A DNA stretch of 64,000 bases from Ambrosia x helenae. Its lineage: Eukaryota > Streptophyta > Magnoliopsida > Asterales > Asteraceae. The notes beneath the pieces were generated by a model. The model was not told the origin of the DNA. It saw only the letters and a program-made list of their open reading frames with translations, and searched no databases. The DNA is taken from contig CM061233.1 in NCBI GenBank assembly GCA_030844895.1, positions 56,349,453-56,413,452 on the forward strand, written 5' to 3'. Shown one piece after another: positions 55,747 to 64,000 of the stretch (position 1 is its first letter; each line of letters opens with the position of its first letter). A program made the translations under genes and the position numbers.

Positions 55747-56400
55747 TCTGCCCCTGATTTCAGCAAACGCAGAGATCCAGCCAGAGCCTTGAAATTCAAA
55801 AGAATGAGACAAGAAATTGTGGCTGCTGACTATGGGGAGATGAAGTGTGTTGCAAGATGGTCAGAGCTGAGGTTGGTTGAAACCTACAAGAAGCTGGAAG
55901 AAAATAGGAAGAAAGACCTTAACTTGCCCAGAAAACCTGTCTACCCTGATGAACCCCTGATGAAGAGACCTCAACAGGCTTTTACATTAGACAGCCTACA
56001 TGATACTTCTGATCTATCAGCTACTGCAAGAAGACAATTCAAAAAGAAGAAAGAAATGTCTAAAGAAGATCAGAAGAAGTTTGCTGATACTTTTATAAAG
56101 GAGGGCGTCTACAATCAAATACACTTTTTCTTAGATCCCACTACTGAAAAGCTTAGAGAACTCATTGGGAGACCTCCATCACCAAACTCATCCAGAATAA
56201 AAATGCATCTCAGCAAATCCTCTGATTCAAAAATTCTAAAATGGAAGGTCAACAAAGACACCCATGAATTGACTTTTCTCAGATCAGATGGAGAGGCTCA
56301 AAAGCTAAGCATGGATGATGCATATAGCCTGTGTGCAGATGACCTCCAAACATTGCTGAACCTTGAGCTTGAAAGAGATGCAGAAGAATGTTGACCCTAA
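55747..56400 (+). pseudogene. Sirevirus F ORF3, part 3 (C-terminus)
   Basis: Continues the frame after H (APDFSKRRDPARALKF). It contains a basic helical region, FADTFIKEGVYNQIHFFLD and a C-terminal domain with LTFLRSDGEAQKLSMDDAY and CADDLQTLLNLEL, which resembles the end of D's ORF3 (KDKDSKLDYKKICIFD, CSKEDINILY). It runs into the 3' LTR and stops at TGA in its first bases (near 56392). The natural C-terminus and PPT appear deleted. Confidence 0.7.
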
Positions 56401-56960
56401 TAACTGTTCTACCCAAACAATTGTTGTGACAACTGCTGCTACAAAGGACTGCTGGATAAACACTGATAGAGAACAACTGCTGATCAAGTGCTGAAGACTA
56501 AAGGTCTGTTGGAGCCAACAGCACTTAGGCTCCAACAGATGATACAAGACCATCATAGTTTTCCTAAACAGTAGTTTACCTTACAGTGTTTTGCAATGTA
56601 ACAGTAGTTTGTATATAGCAGATGTTTTATGTTGTTATTCTGTTAGAGCTCATTGTCTTAGGTGACGTCAGCTTAGATCATCAGTGGTTTAGATTTGTCT
56701 ATAAATAGAACAGTGCCTGTACTGTTCTATTCATCACTCACAACATTCTCTCAGACAAACAATCACAGAGTGATCAGGCTGAGGGGGAGTACTTGTAATT
56801 GTTTGTAATTATTCAATATTATGAAAGCATTCAATTAGAAAACATTTACTCTTTTGTTTTGATTATAGTTTATTATTCCGCTGCACTTTCCAGTTATATT
56901 CACTTCATTCTTTTCATCTCTACTTAAACAAATCAAAACAATCAAACTCAGATCCTAACA
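56389..56960 (+). repeat. 3' LTR of F (5' end missing)
   Basis: Starts at the point matching 34702 of the 5' LTR, so 108 bp are missing. No PPT lies upstream. TATA box at 56699-56708. Ends CCTAACA; target duplication CTTTT follows. Confidence 0.85.
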
Positions 56961-56965
56961 CTTTT

Positions 56966-57156
56966 ACTTAACTGTTTTATTATTTCGCTTCCGCTATACT
57001 TAATTGGTTTGGTTAAAACTTTTAAACTTAGTTTTACAATAACGAACTAAATGGTTTGGGCATTTAGCGTCGTTCATGTGACTTATGGCTATGAGATCCT
57101 GGTTTGTCATGCACCTCACGGTATAAACCCCACAGTGGAAATTTGAGGGTGTGATA
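56966..57156 (+). repeat. 5' LTR of C, second part
   Basis: Completes C's 5' LTR after the insertion of F and ends GTGTGATA, one change from the expected GTGTGACA, before the PBS. Confidence 0.8.
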
Positions 57157-57159
57157 GAT

Positions 57160-57171
57160 TGGTATCAGACC
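57160..57171 (+). promoter_or_regulatory. Primer-binding site of C (degenerate)
   Basis: TGGTATCAGACC; two bases appear missing compared with TGGTATCAGAGCC of B. Confidence 0.75.
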
Positions 57172-57306
57172 TATTGGTTATAGTGAACTAGGATTGCATT
57201 CTAGTCTATAATCATCATAGCATAAGTATTAGTACACTTACTTCTTTAAGTGCACCACTTGTTATTTCTTGGATATGTATACTGATCTAACGTATTGCAA
57301 CAAAAC

Positions 57307-57993
57307 ATGACTAACCCTATTCACAGAAACTACTCTTCTTATCGTGCTATTGGGGGTTCGCAAACCTCATCTCTAGATCCGTATGAGCATCCAGCTTCGA
57401 CACGGGATTTGTTTGAGGATTCCAGTCGCTGGCTGTGGTTCACTGACATGCTGCACTCATGGGTTATTGGATACGGAGTGCCAGCTCGGGTACCTCCCAT
57501 TGTTGACTCGTGGGAGAGGTCATTGGCAGGGATGGTGAGATATGTGCATACTGAATTGGAGAATGCCTGCAACGCTGTCAAGCAATTTAAGTATTGGAGG
57601 AGAAATGCTGATGAGACCCTTAAGCACATGGAGGGGAAGATTGATCACTTGTTTGGCGAACTAGGAAGGGTTAAAAAGGAAGCTGATGAGTTCAGACATG
57701 AGAGGTCGGTTCCTAAGCAGGAGCTATCACTTACTAGAGAGGAGTTGACCTTGGTTCGTAACAGGCTTATGGAAGCTTTGGGTCAAAATGGTGAGGAACC
57801 AGAGGAGGATCCTGAGGAGAATCCCGAGGAAGAGCCTGCGGTAGGAGGATTCGATGCTCTCGGAGCAGCACTTGATTCAGCACTCGAGGAGGAGCTCGAG
57901 CCTAAGGAGGAGGAAGAGCCATTGGAGATAGATATTCAGGACGAGAGCGAGGATGAGGGCTCGTGTGTCTCCATGGATCGTGAGGATGATTGA
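57307..57993 (+). CDS. Extra ORF upstream of gag in C
   Basis: An uninterrupted ORF between the PBS and gag. I use ATG 57307 (MTNPIHRNYSSYRAIGG); the frame extends to a TTG 12 nt earlier. About 228 residues: a Ser/Tyr/Trp-containing N-terminal region (RWLWFTDMLHSWVIGYG), a helical part with heptad character (HMEGKIDHLFGELGRVKKEA, ELSLTREELTLVRNRL), and a strongly acidic C-terminus with Pro/Glu repeats. I do not recognise the family. It is intact although gag and pol of the same element carry about ten stops or frameshifts. B lacks it. A role in gag function or host interaction is conceivable but unsupported. Confidence 0.6.
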   Translation: MTNPIHRNYSSYRAIGGSQTSSLDPYEHPASTRDLFEDSSRWLWFTDMLHSWVIGYGVPARVPPIVDSWERSLAGMVRYVHTELENACNAVKQFKYWRRNADETLKHMEGKIDHLFGELGRVKKEADEFRHERSVPKQELSLTREELTLVRNRLMEALGQNGEEPEEDPEENPEEEPAVGGFDALGAALDSALEEELEPKEEEEPLEIDIQDESEDEGSCVSMDREDD

Positions 57994-58240
57994 TTTCTTT
58001 TATTATTTTGTTATCTTAGTATTTCATATACATTCCTATTATGACTACTGTTTTATCGTTGTGAGACTTGAGAATCGTTTGCTTATGTTTGGATTTTTAT
58101 TACTACTATTAATCGACTACTTTATTCTATTCTCGCGCATGTTATCTATATTATATTCTAGTTTACTTGTACTATGTGAACGATTGTATGTGGGACATTT
58201 AATTGTTTTCTCATGAGTATAGTGCAAATGTAGAATTACT
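57994..58240 (+). other. Gap between extra ORF and gag of C
   Basis: T-rich, no gene seen. A ribosome would have to reinitiate or the gag message be spliced to reach the gag ATG at 58241. Confidence 0.5.
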
Positions 58241-59380
58241 ATGGCGGGAAGAAGACACGAGAGAGGAAACATTAACATGACCGAAGCAGAGCTGAAGGCG
58301 CTCATCAATGGCAGGGTGGTTGAAGCCCTCACAGCTTTTCAAGCTGGTAACACTATTTCGCTCTAATCTTTTCCTTAGACTCCAATGTTACGCTCTTTTT
58401 CTCATTTGTGAATTTTTGCTCTTTGTACTTAGGCCAATCTGTACATCACCCACCAGTTTATACCTACAAGTCCTTCATGGACTGCAAGCCGCGGAACTTT
58501 GGAGGATCTGAAGGGGCTGTCGAGCTACTGAGGTGGTTCGAAAAACTGAAATCTTGCTTCGCTATGTGTAACTGTCCACCAGTTGACAGAGTGAAATATG
58601 CCACTGCTACTCTCGAGAATGCGGCATTATCCTGGTGGAACTCTCAAGTGCAGATGCTAGGTGTTGATGTGGCTAATGCTACACCTTGGGTGGATTTCAA
58701 GGAACTGATGAAAGAGGAGTACTGTCCTCGAGATGAGATTCAGAAGCTAGAGACTTAGTATCTCAACTTAAAGATGGTGGGATCGGAGATTGAGAACTAT
58801 ACCACTAGATCACATGAGTTGGCGGCAATGTACCCAAATTACTCCAACCCGCCCTACAAAAGGATTGAGTTATACATCAAGGGCTTGGTGCCCCAAATCA
58901 AGAGTATGGTTACTGCTGCTAACCTCAACAACATTCATCAGGTTATTCGTATGGCACACCAGCTAACTGATCAGAAGGTGGAAGAGGGACTGTTACTGCT
59001 TCATCTTCTGGTACTAACTATAACAAGAGGAAGTGGGAGAATGCATCTGGCAAACCCCCAGTTAATGGTAGTCAGCAGCAGCAGAATAAGAGACATGACA
59101 GCCATGGCAGTAGTAACAACCGCAATAACTCTCAGGGAGGTTATCAGGGAAACTAACCTAAGTGCAACAAGTGCAATAGGCATCACACTAGGACATGTAA
59201 CAATATTAAGTGTGATCACTGTCGAAAGAATGGGAATAAGCAAAAGGATTGTAGGGTGTATATCCCGGGAAAACAGCCAACAGCACAGCAGGGGCAACAA
59301 CAAAAAAGTGGTAATGGTTGTTTTCAGTGTGGAAGTGAGAATCATTTCAGGAGGGACTGTCCACAGCTGAATGGTAATGG
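58241..59380 (+). pseudogene. Gag of C (intron-like segment, stops, frameshift)
   Basis: ATG at 58241 (MAGRRHERGNINMTEAELK). The N-terminal exon stops at 58346; removing 58347-58432 restores the frame into HHPPVYTYKSFMDCKPRNF and the gag core (LSWWNS, EEYCPRDEIQKLET). A TAG at 58756-58758, a frameshift near 58985 and a TAA at 59154 break it further. Knuckles are PKCNKCNRHHTRTC and, after the stops, CFQCGSENHFRRDC near 59320. It aligns with gag of B throughout. Confidence 0.8.
58347..58432 (+). other. Putative intron in gag of C
   Basis: 86 nt from GTAACA to CTTTGTACTTAG. The length is not a multiple of three and the segment has a stop, so gag needs its removal. Position and size match the B segment at 22600-22683. 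Confidence 0.65.
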
Positions 59381-62300
59381 TAACAATAATAATAGGGGTA
59401 ATAACAACATCGGGGGTGGTAATAAGACTGGGAACAACAATGCTGGCAACAACAACAACCACAACGGTAACAATAACAATGGAGCTCGTGGAAGAGCATT
59501 TGTGATTGGCACTGGGGAAGCTAGGACTGGTAACAATGTCATGATGGGTACGTTTTCCTTGAACGACACTCTTAATTCTATTTTATATGATACTGGTGCG
59601 GACTATAGTTTTGTGTCATTGAAACTTAGCAAACAAAAAGGGATGGTTCCTACTCTTCTTGATACCCCGTACAATATAGAGTTAGCTGATGGGAAGCCTG
59701 TTGAGGTAACCCATATTCATCGTGACTATAAACTCAAGCTAGATAGGCAATTGTTTGCCATCAACCTTCTACCTATCACCCTAGGAAGCTTTGATCTTGC
59801 GGTTGGCATGGACTGGTTGTCCAAGCAACACACTGAAATTCTCTGTCAGGAGAAGATTGTTCGTATCCCCCTCCCAAGTGGAGAACTTTTATCTATACAG
59901 GGTGATCGTGGTGGTGCCATGGTGGGCATCATCTCCTTCTTGAAAGCCCAGAAGTGTATTCGAAAGGGTTGTCCAGCTATTTTGGCAAACATATCTAACA
60001 CTCGAGTTGAAGCTGAAACTAAGATTGAGGACATCCCAGTAGTCCGAGATTTCCCAGATGTTTTCCAAGAGGAACTACCTGGACTTCCACCTGTTCGTCA
60101 AGTGGAGTTTCAAATTGATCTTCCACCTGGAGCAGCTCCAGTTGCACGTGCACCATACCACCAAGCACCAGGCGAACTTCAAGAACTGTCTACCCAACTC
60201 CAAGAGCTATTAGATAGGGGTTTTACTAGACCCAGTTCTTCACCATGGGGAGCCCCACTTATGTTTGTTAAGAAGAAGGATGGGAGTTTCCGCATGTGTA
60301 TTGATTATCGGGAGTTGAACAAAGTGACGGTTAAGAACCGCTACCCTTTGCCTCATATTAATGACTTGTTCGACCAGCTACAAGGGTCGAGTTACTATTC
60401 TAAGATTGACTTGAGATCAGGATACCATCAATTGAGAGTCCGAGAGGAGGATGTGGCGAAGACAGCCTTTCGAACTCGTTATAGACATTATGAGTTTTTG
60501 GTAATGCCATTTGGGCTAACCAATGCACCGATTGTGTTCATGGATCTGATGAACCGCGTGTGTAAGCCTTATTTGGACAAATTCGTCATAGTGTTCATAG
60601 ATGACATACTGATTTATTCCAAGAGCAGGGAAGAGCACGAGCAACGCCTGCAGCTGATCTTGGAACTCTTGAGAAATGAGTAGCTGTACGCGAAATTCTC
60701 TAAATGTGACTTCTGGATTCGAGAAGTCCAGTTTCTAGGACATGTGGTTAACGAGGCAGGAATACATGTCGATCCCGCCAAGATTGATGCAATTAAAAAG
60801 TGGGAGGCTCCTAAGACTCCTACAGAGGTGCGCTAGTTTCTTGGTCTTGCGGGATACTATCGCAGATTCATTGAGGGATTCTCTAAGATTGCTCAACCCC
60901 TCACTGCCTTGACACAGAAGGGGCTTACTTACAAGTGGGGAGATGCCCAAGAGTCTGCTTTTCAATTATTGAAGACAAAGCTTTGCAATGCACCTATACT
61001 ATCACTACCTGAGGGTACAAAGGACTTTGTGGTGTATTGTGATGTGTCTATCCAAGGGTTAGGGTGTGTGCTGATGCAGCGTGATAAGGTGATCGCGTAT
61101 GCTTCACGTCAACTGAAGGTTCATGAGAAAAATTACTCCACCCATGACTTAGAACTGGGAGCAGTGGTTTTTGCTCTAAAGATCTGGAGGCATTATCTCT
61201 ATGGGACGAAGTGTACAATCTTCACTGACCACAAGAGCCTCCAACACATATTAGATCAGAAGGAGCTGAACATGCGACAGCGTCGATGGGTCGAGCTTCT
61301 GAATGATTATGACTGTGCCATCAAATATCATCCAGGGAAAGCTAATGTAGTAGTAGATGCCCTTAGTCGTAAGGAAACGAAACCCAAACGGGTGCGAGCT
61401 TTACAACTTACCATACATTCTAATCTTCTTTATAAGATACGTGAAGCCCAGGGCGAGGCTTTGAAAGAAGAAAACATCGGGCTTGAAACCTTACATGGTG
61501 CTGATAAGCACTTGGAACTAAAGACGGATGGTCTTCAATACTTTATGAATCGAGTCTGGATACCACGTTTTGGGGATCTCAGACAACTGGTGCTCGATGA
61601 AGCTCACACCTCTCGATATTTGGTACAACCTGGTTCGGATAAGATGTACCAAGATCTCAAAACTCTTTACTGGTGGCCAAACAAGAAAGCTGAGATAGCC
61701 ACTTATGTTAGTAAGTGATTGACTTGTGCGAAGGTTAAGATTGAATATCAGAAACCTTCAGGCCTACTCCAGCAACCAGAAATCCCTATGTGGAAATGAG
61801 ACGGAATTTCTATGGATTTCATCACAAAACTCCCTAGAACGCCAACTAGCCATAACATGATTTGGGTTATTGTAGATTGTTTAACCAAATTGGCACATTT
61901 TCTTGCAATAAAGGAAACCGATTCGCTGGAGAAACTGGCCAATCTCAACATCAAGGAGGTAGTCTCCAGTCATGGGGTGCCTACTTCTATCATATCTGAT
62001 CGTGATGCGTGATTCACTTCTCATTTTTGGACTACTCTCTAAAACGCTTTGGGGACTCGCTTAGATATGAGCACAGCCTATCACCCACAGACGGATGGAC
62101 AAAGTGAACGTACCATCCAAACATTGGAAGATCTACTACGAGCGTGTGTGGTGGATTTTGAAAATAGTTGGGATAAGCACTTGCCTTTGATTGAATTCTC
62201 GTATAACAACAGCTACCACACTTCAATTCAGTGTGCGCCTTTTGAAGCACTTTATGGAGGCAAGTGTAGGTCTCCCATCTGCTGGACTGAAGTTGGGGAT

Positions 62301-62893
62301 AGCCAGCTAACAGGTCCCGAACTCATGCACGAAACTTCTGAGAAGATAGTGCGAATCAGAAACCGGATGGCTGCGGCTCGTGATCGACAGAAAAGCTACG
62401 CTGATAAGCATAGGAAACCTTGGAGTTCCAGGTTGGGGACAAGGTTCTATTGAAATTTTCACCTTGGAAGGGGGTGATATGCTTTGAAAAACAGGGAAAG
62501 TTGAACCCACGATACGTTGGACAATTCTAGATTGTCGAAAGGATTGGTACGGTAGCTTACAAGTTAAATATGCCTGATGAACTCAATGGAGGGCACAATG
62601 TATTCAACGTATCAAACCTAAGGAAATGCCTATCGGATACGACACTGGTAGTGCCACTGGAGAAGATCCAGGTGGACGACCAGCTACGGTTCGTGGAAGA
62701 ACCAGTGGAGATTCTTGAGCAGGGCGTCAAGAAACTCAGACAAAGCACTATACTACGATGGAATTCCCGTCTAGGACCAGAATATACGTTGGAGCGCAGA
62801 GATCATATGCGGCTCAATTATCCACACCTCTTTACTGAACCTGAACTTGTGCATAGATCAAACATTGAACATAAAGCAGCTAGCTCAAAGTGA
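59381..62893 (+). pseudogene. Pol of C with degenerate chromodomain (many stops)
   Basis: Protease YDTGADYSFVS near 59587; RT with FRMCIDYRELNK and FIDDILIYSK near 60600; RNase H (VVYCDVSIQGLGC near 61030); integrase with the zinc region, MDFITKLP near 61812, SDRDA near 62000 and TDGQSERT near 62093; a final region (FNVSNLRKCLSD, WNSRLGPEYTLERRDH) that is the chromodomain-bearing tail. Stops at 60681, 60834, 61717, 61797, 62009 and 62040, plus a frameshift near 62420. C keeps the RNase H segment that B has lost. It ends at TGA 62891. Confidence 0.9.
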
Positions 62894-62931
62894 ATTTCGG
62901 GGCGAAGTTTCATTCAACTTGGGGATGATGT
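62892..62931 (+). promoter_or_regulatory. Upstream hairpin plus PPT copy of C
   Basis: GAATTTCG-GGG-CGAAGTTTC (62892-62911) overlaps the stop codon of pol and pairs with one or two G-U wobbles. Then ATTCAACTTGGGGATGATG and TGACATCC, an LTR-start-like end. Confidence 0.7.
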
Positions 62932-62984
62932 GACATCCAGGAACCAAGCACACATTACTAAGCTGGCTTTACTGTTTACTTACT

Positions 62985-63023
62985 GAATTTCAGGACGAAA
63001 TTCTTTTCAACTTGTGGATGATG
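62985..63023 (+). promoter_or_regulatory. Hairpin and polypurine tract at C 3' end
   Basis: GAATTTC / GAAATTC (62985-63003) with one changed closing pair, then TTTTCAACTTGTGGATGATG up to the LTR start at 63024. Confidence 0.75.
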
Positions 63024-64000
63024 TGATACCACGCAATTTTAGGTTCTCACTTTAACTAAACTCTAGTTACATTCCTCGTATTCTACTTAACTAGGGTTAG
63101 CTAGATCAGTCACACTTAGCACAGTTATAGGTTAATAACTTCATGAAGTGGTAATTCGGGGAATTACCAGACTGTATACATGAGTAGTAAACCTTGGACG
63201 TTGGTGAATGATGAAATTAAATAATTATGAATTAATTGATTGAGATTGATTGCAATTATGTGCTTCTATGAAACTCTGTGAAACTATGTGCAAACTGTAT
63301 GTGATTACGTGAACTTAAACCGAATACGTTAATAAAAATCAAAATAGGTGGACCATTAGGATGGTTGGGGTCTTAACACATGGGGTTACACTTGTTATGG
63401 TCCCAAATAGCAAAAACATCAAAGAAAACATGCAGTACAATGAAGCAGGTCACCCGGAGCGGGCCGGGGAGCTGTGAGCGGCCACTCACAGCCTCCGCGC
63501 GGCCGCTCGCGGGGGTCTGTCGAACCCTAAATGACTTAAACCACTATTTAAGCAACCTTAAGCCTCTTGTATCCCTTAAACTCAACCCTAATCGCTCCCT
63601 ACTGCCCTATTATGAAAATATCAACCCCTAACACCTGCTAAGGCGCAAGAACATCGATCGGGAAGCTTGGAGAGCATTCGGTTGATTGCTTTGAAGAGCT
63701 TGCTGTATAACATTCGATCTCTTGGGTTTTAATCTTCCTTAATATGTTATAAAACCTTATAACTAAGTTTTTCTAGGTCTGAAACGTTTTCATAAAGATT
63801 AAAACTTGAGGTTTATAAAGATTGAATGGGTTAAACATAATCTTATGCGATTAGTAATTGATAGGTTGCATGTTGCACATGTTTATGATGTTTAGATCTT
63901 TAGGGTTTATGGTTTTTAATGTGTTATGATAGGTTCTGATCATGTTAGGTCTTATGAATGTTATATGATGGTTTTTAATTATCGTTGATCGATTATATGC
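63024..64000 (+). repeat. 3' LTR of C (cut by window end)
   Basis: First 977 bp of the LTR, aligning with 32004-32980 with scattered substitutions. It includes the GC island and its decayed palindrome. Confidence 0.9.

Larger units (their letters stand above)
34594..56960 (+). mobile_element. Sirevirus F (Ty1/copia) inserted in C 5' LTR
   Basis: The 5' LTR starts TGTTGGG at 34594, and the 3' LTR ends CCTAACA at 56960; the flanking 5 bp CTTTT (34589-34593 and 56961-56965) are a perfect target duplication. The order is PBS, gag with CCHC knuckle and coiled coil, pol, spacer and a long ORF3, which is interrupted by G and H. The RT motif QIYVDDIIFGST and ORF3 identify a Sirevirus. gag, pol and ORF3 all carry frameshifts or stops. 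Confidence 0.9.
32004..64000 (+). mobile_element. Gypsy chromovirus C, split by Sirevirus F, cut by window end
   Basis: The 5' LTR begins TGATACCCCGC at 32004 and the 3' LTR begins TGATACCACGC at 63024; the first 977 bp of both align to the window end. Sirevirus F interrupts the 5' LTR at 34593. Internal parts are PBS (57160), an extra ORF, gag with intron, pol and a degenerate chromodomain, duplicated hairpin/PPT, and 3' LTR. Related to B, but the LTRs are unrelated in sequence. Multiple stops in pol indicate an old copy. Confidence 0.9.

Overview
The window is a stack of nested LTR retrotransposons from an AT-rich plant nuclear genome. I found no host protein gene, rRNA gene, CRISPR array or bacterial-type feature. 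Evidence for a plant is the mix of Ty1/copia elements of the Sirevirus type (Sirevirus-style gag, QIYVDDIIFGST in RT, a third ORF after pol, repeated GGGGGAG polypurine tracts), Ty3/gypsy chromoviruses with a C-terminal chromodomain, and primer-binding sites of the plant type TGGTATCAGAGCC (initiator tRNA-Met). A eudicot, possibly Asteraceae, is my guess and is not proved by the sequence.

Left half (1-31642). Sirevirus D (+) is the oldest layer here. Only its third ORF (18703-19245 and 28359-31123), polypurine tract and 3' LTR (31137-31642) are in the window. Sirevirus E (-) sits inside the start of D's ORF3 and fills 1-11104 plus a 5' LTR remnant at 18278-18702. E carries a solo LTR, S (4047-4582, target duplication CATCA), in its RNase H, and a gag-only gypsy-type element, A (-, 11105-18277), at its 5' end. 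Gypsy chromovirus B (+, 19246-28358) is inserted further down D's ORF3; its LTRs are nearly identical outside a 1.24 kb deletion.

Right half (32004-64000). Gypsy chromovirus C (+) spans from 32004 to beyond the window. Sirevirus F (+, 34594-56960, target duplication CTTTT) is inserted in C's 5' LTR. F's ORF3 was hit twice: by G (-, 44170-46154, target duplication TGTTG), a 2 kb coding-poor element with a fold-back LTR, and by H (+, 47773-55746), a gag-only element of the same family as A. C carries an intact extra ORF before gag, while its own gag and pol are full of stops.

Nothing here looks able to move alone. B, C, E and F have broken gag-pol; A and H encode only gag; G encodes nothing recognisable. 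The most interesting signals are in the non-coding parts: (1) a hairpin with loop GGA/GGT/GGG and covarying stems, 17-20 nt before the 3' LTR in four gypsy elements, with a second copy in B and C; (2) the snap-back LTR of G; (3) family-specific clusters of short perfect palindromes around LTR TATA boxes; (4) tRNA-like A-box/B-box modules in the LTRs of A and H; (5) an 84-86 nt GT-AG intron-like segment near the start of gag in B and C; (6) the extra ORF upstream of gag in C.
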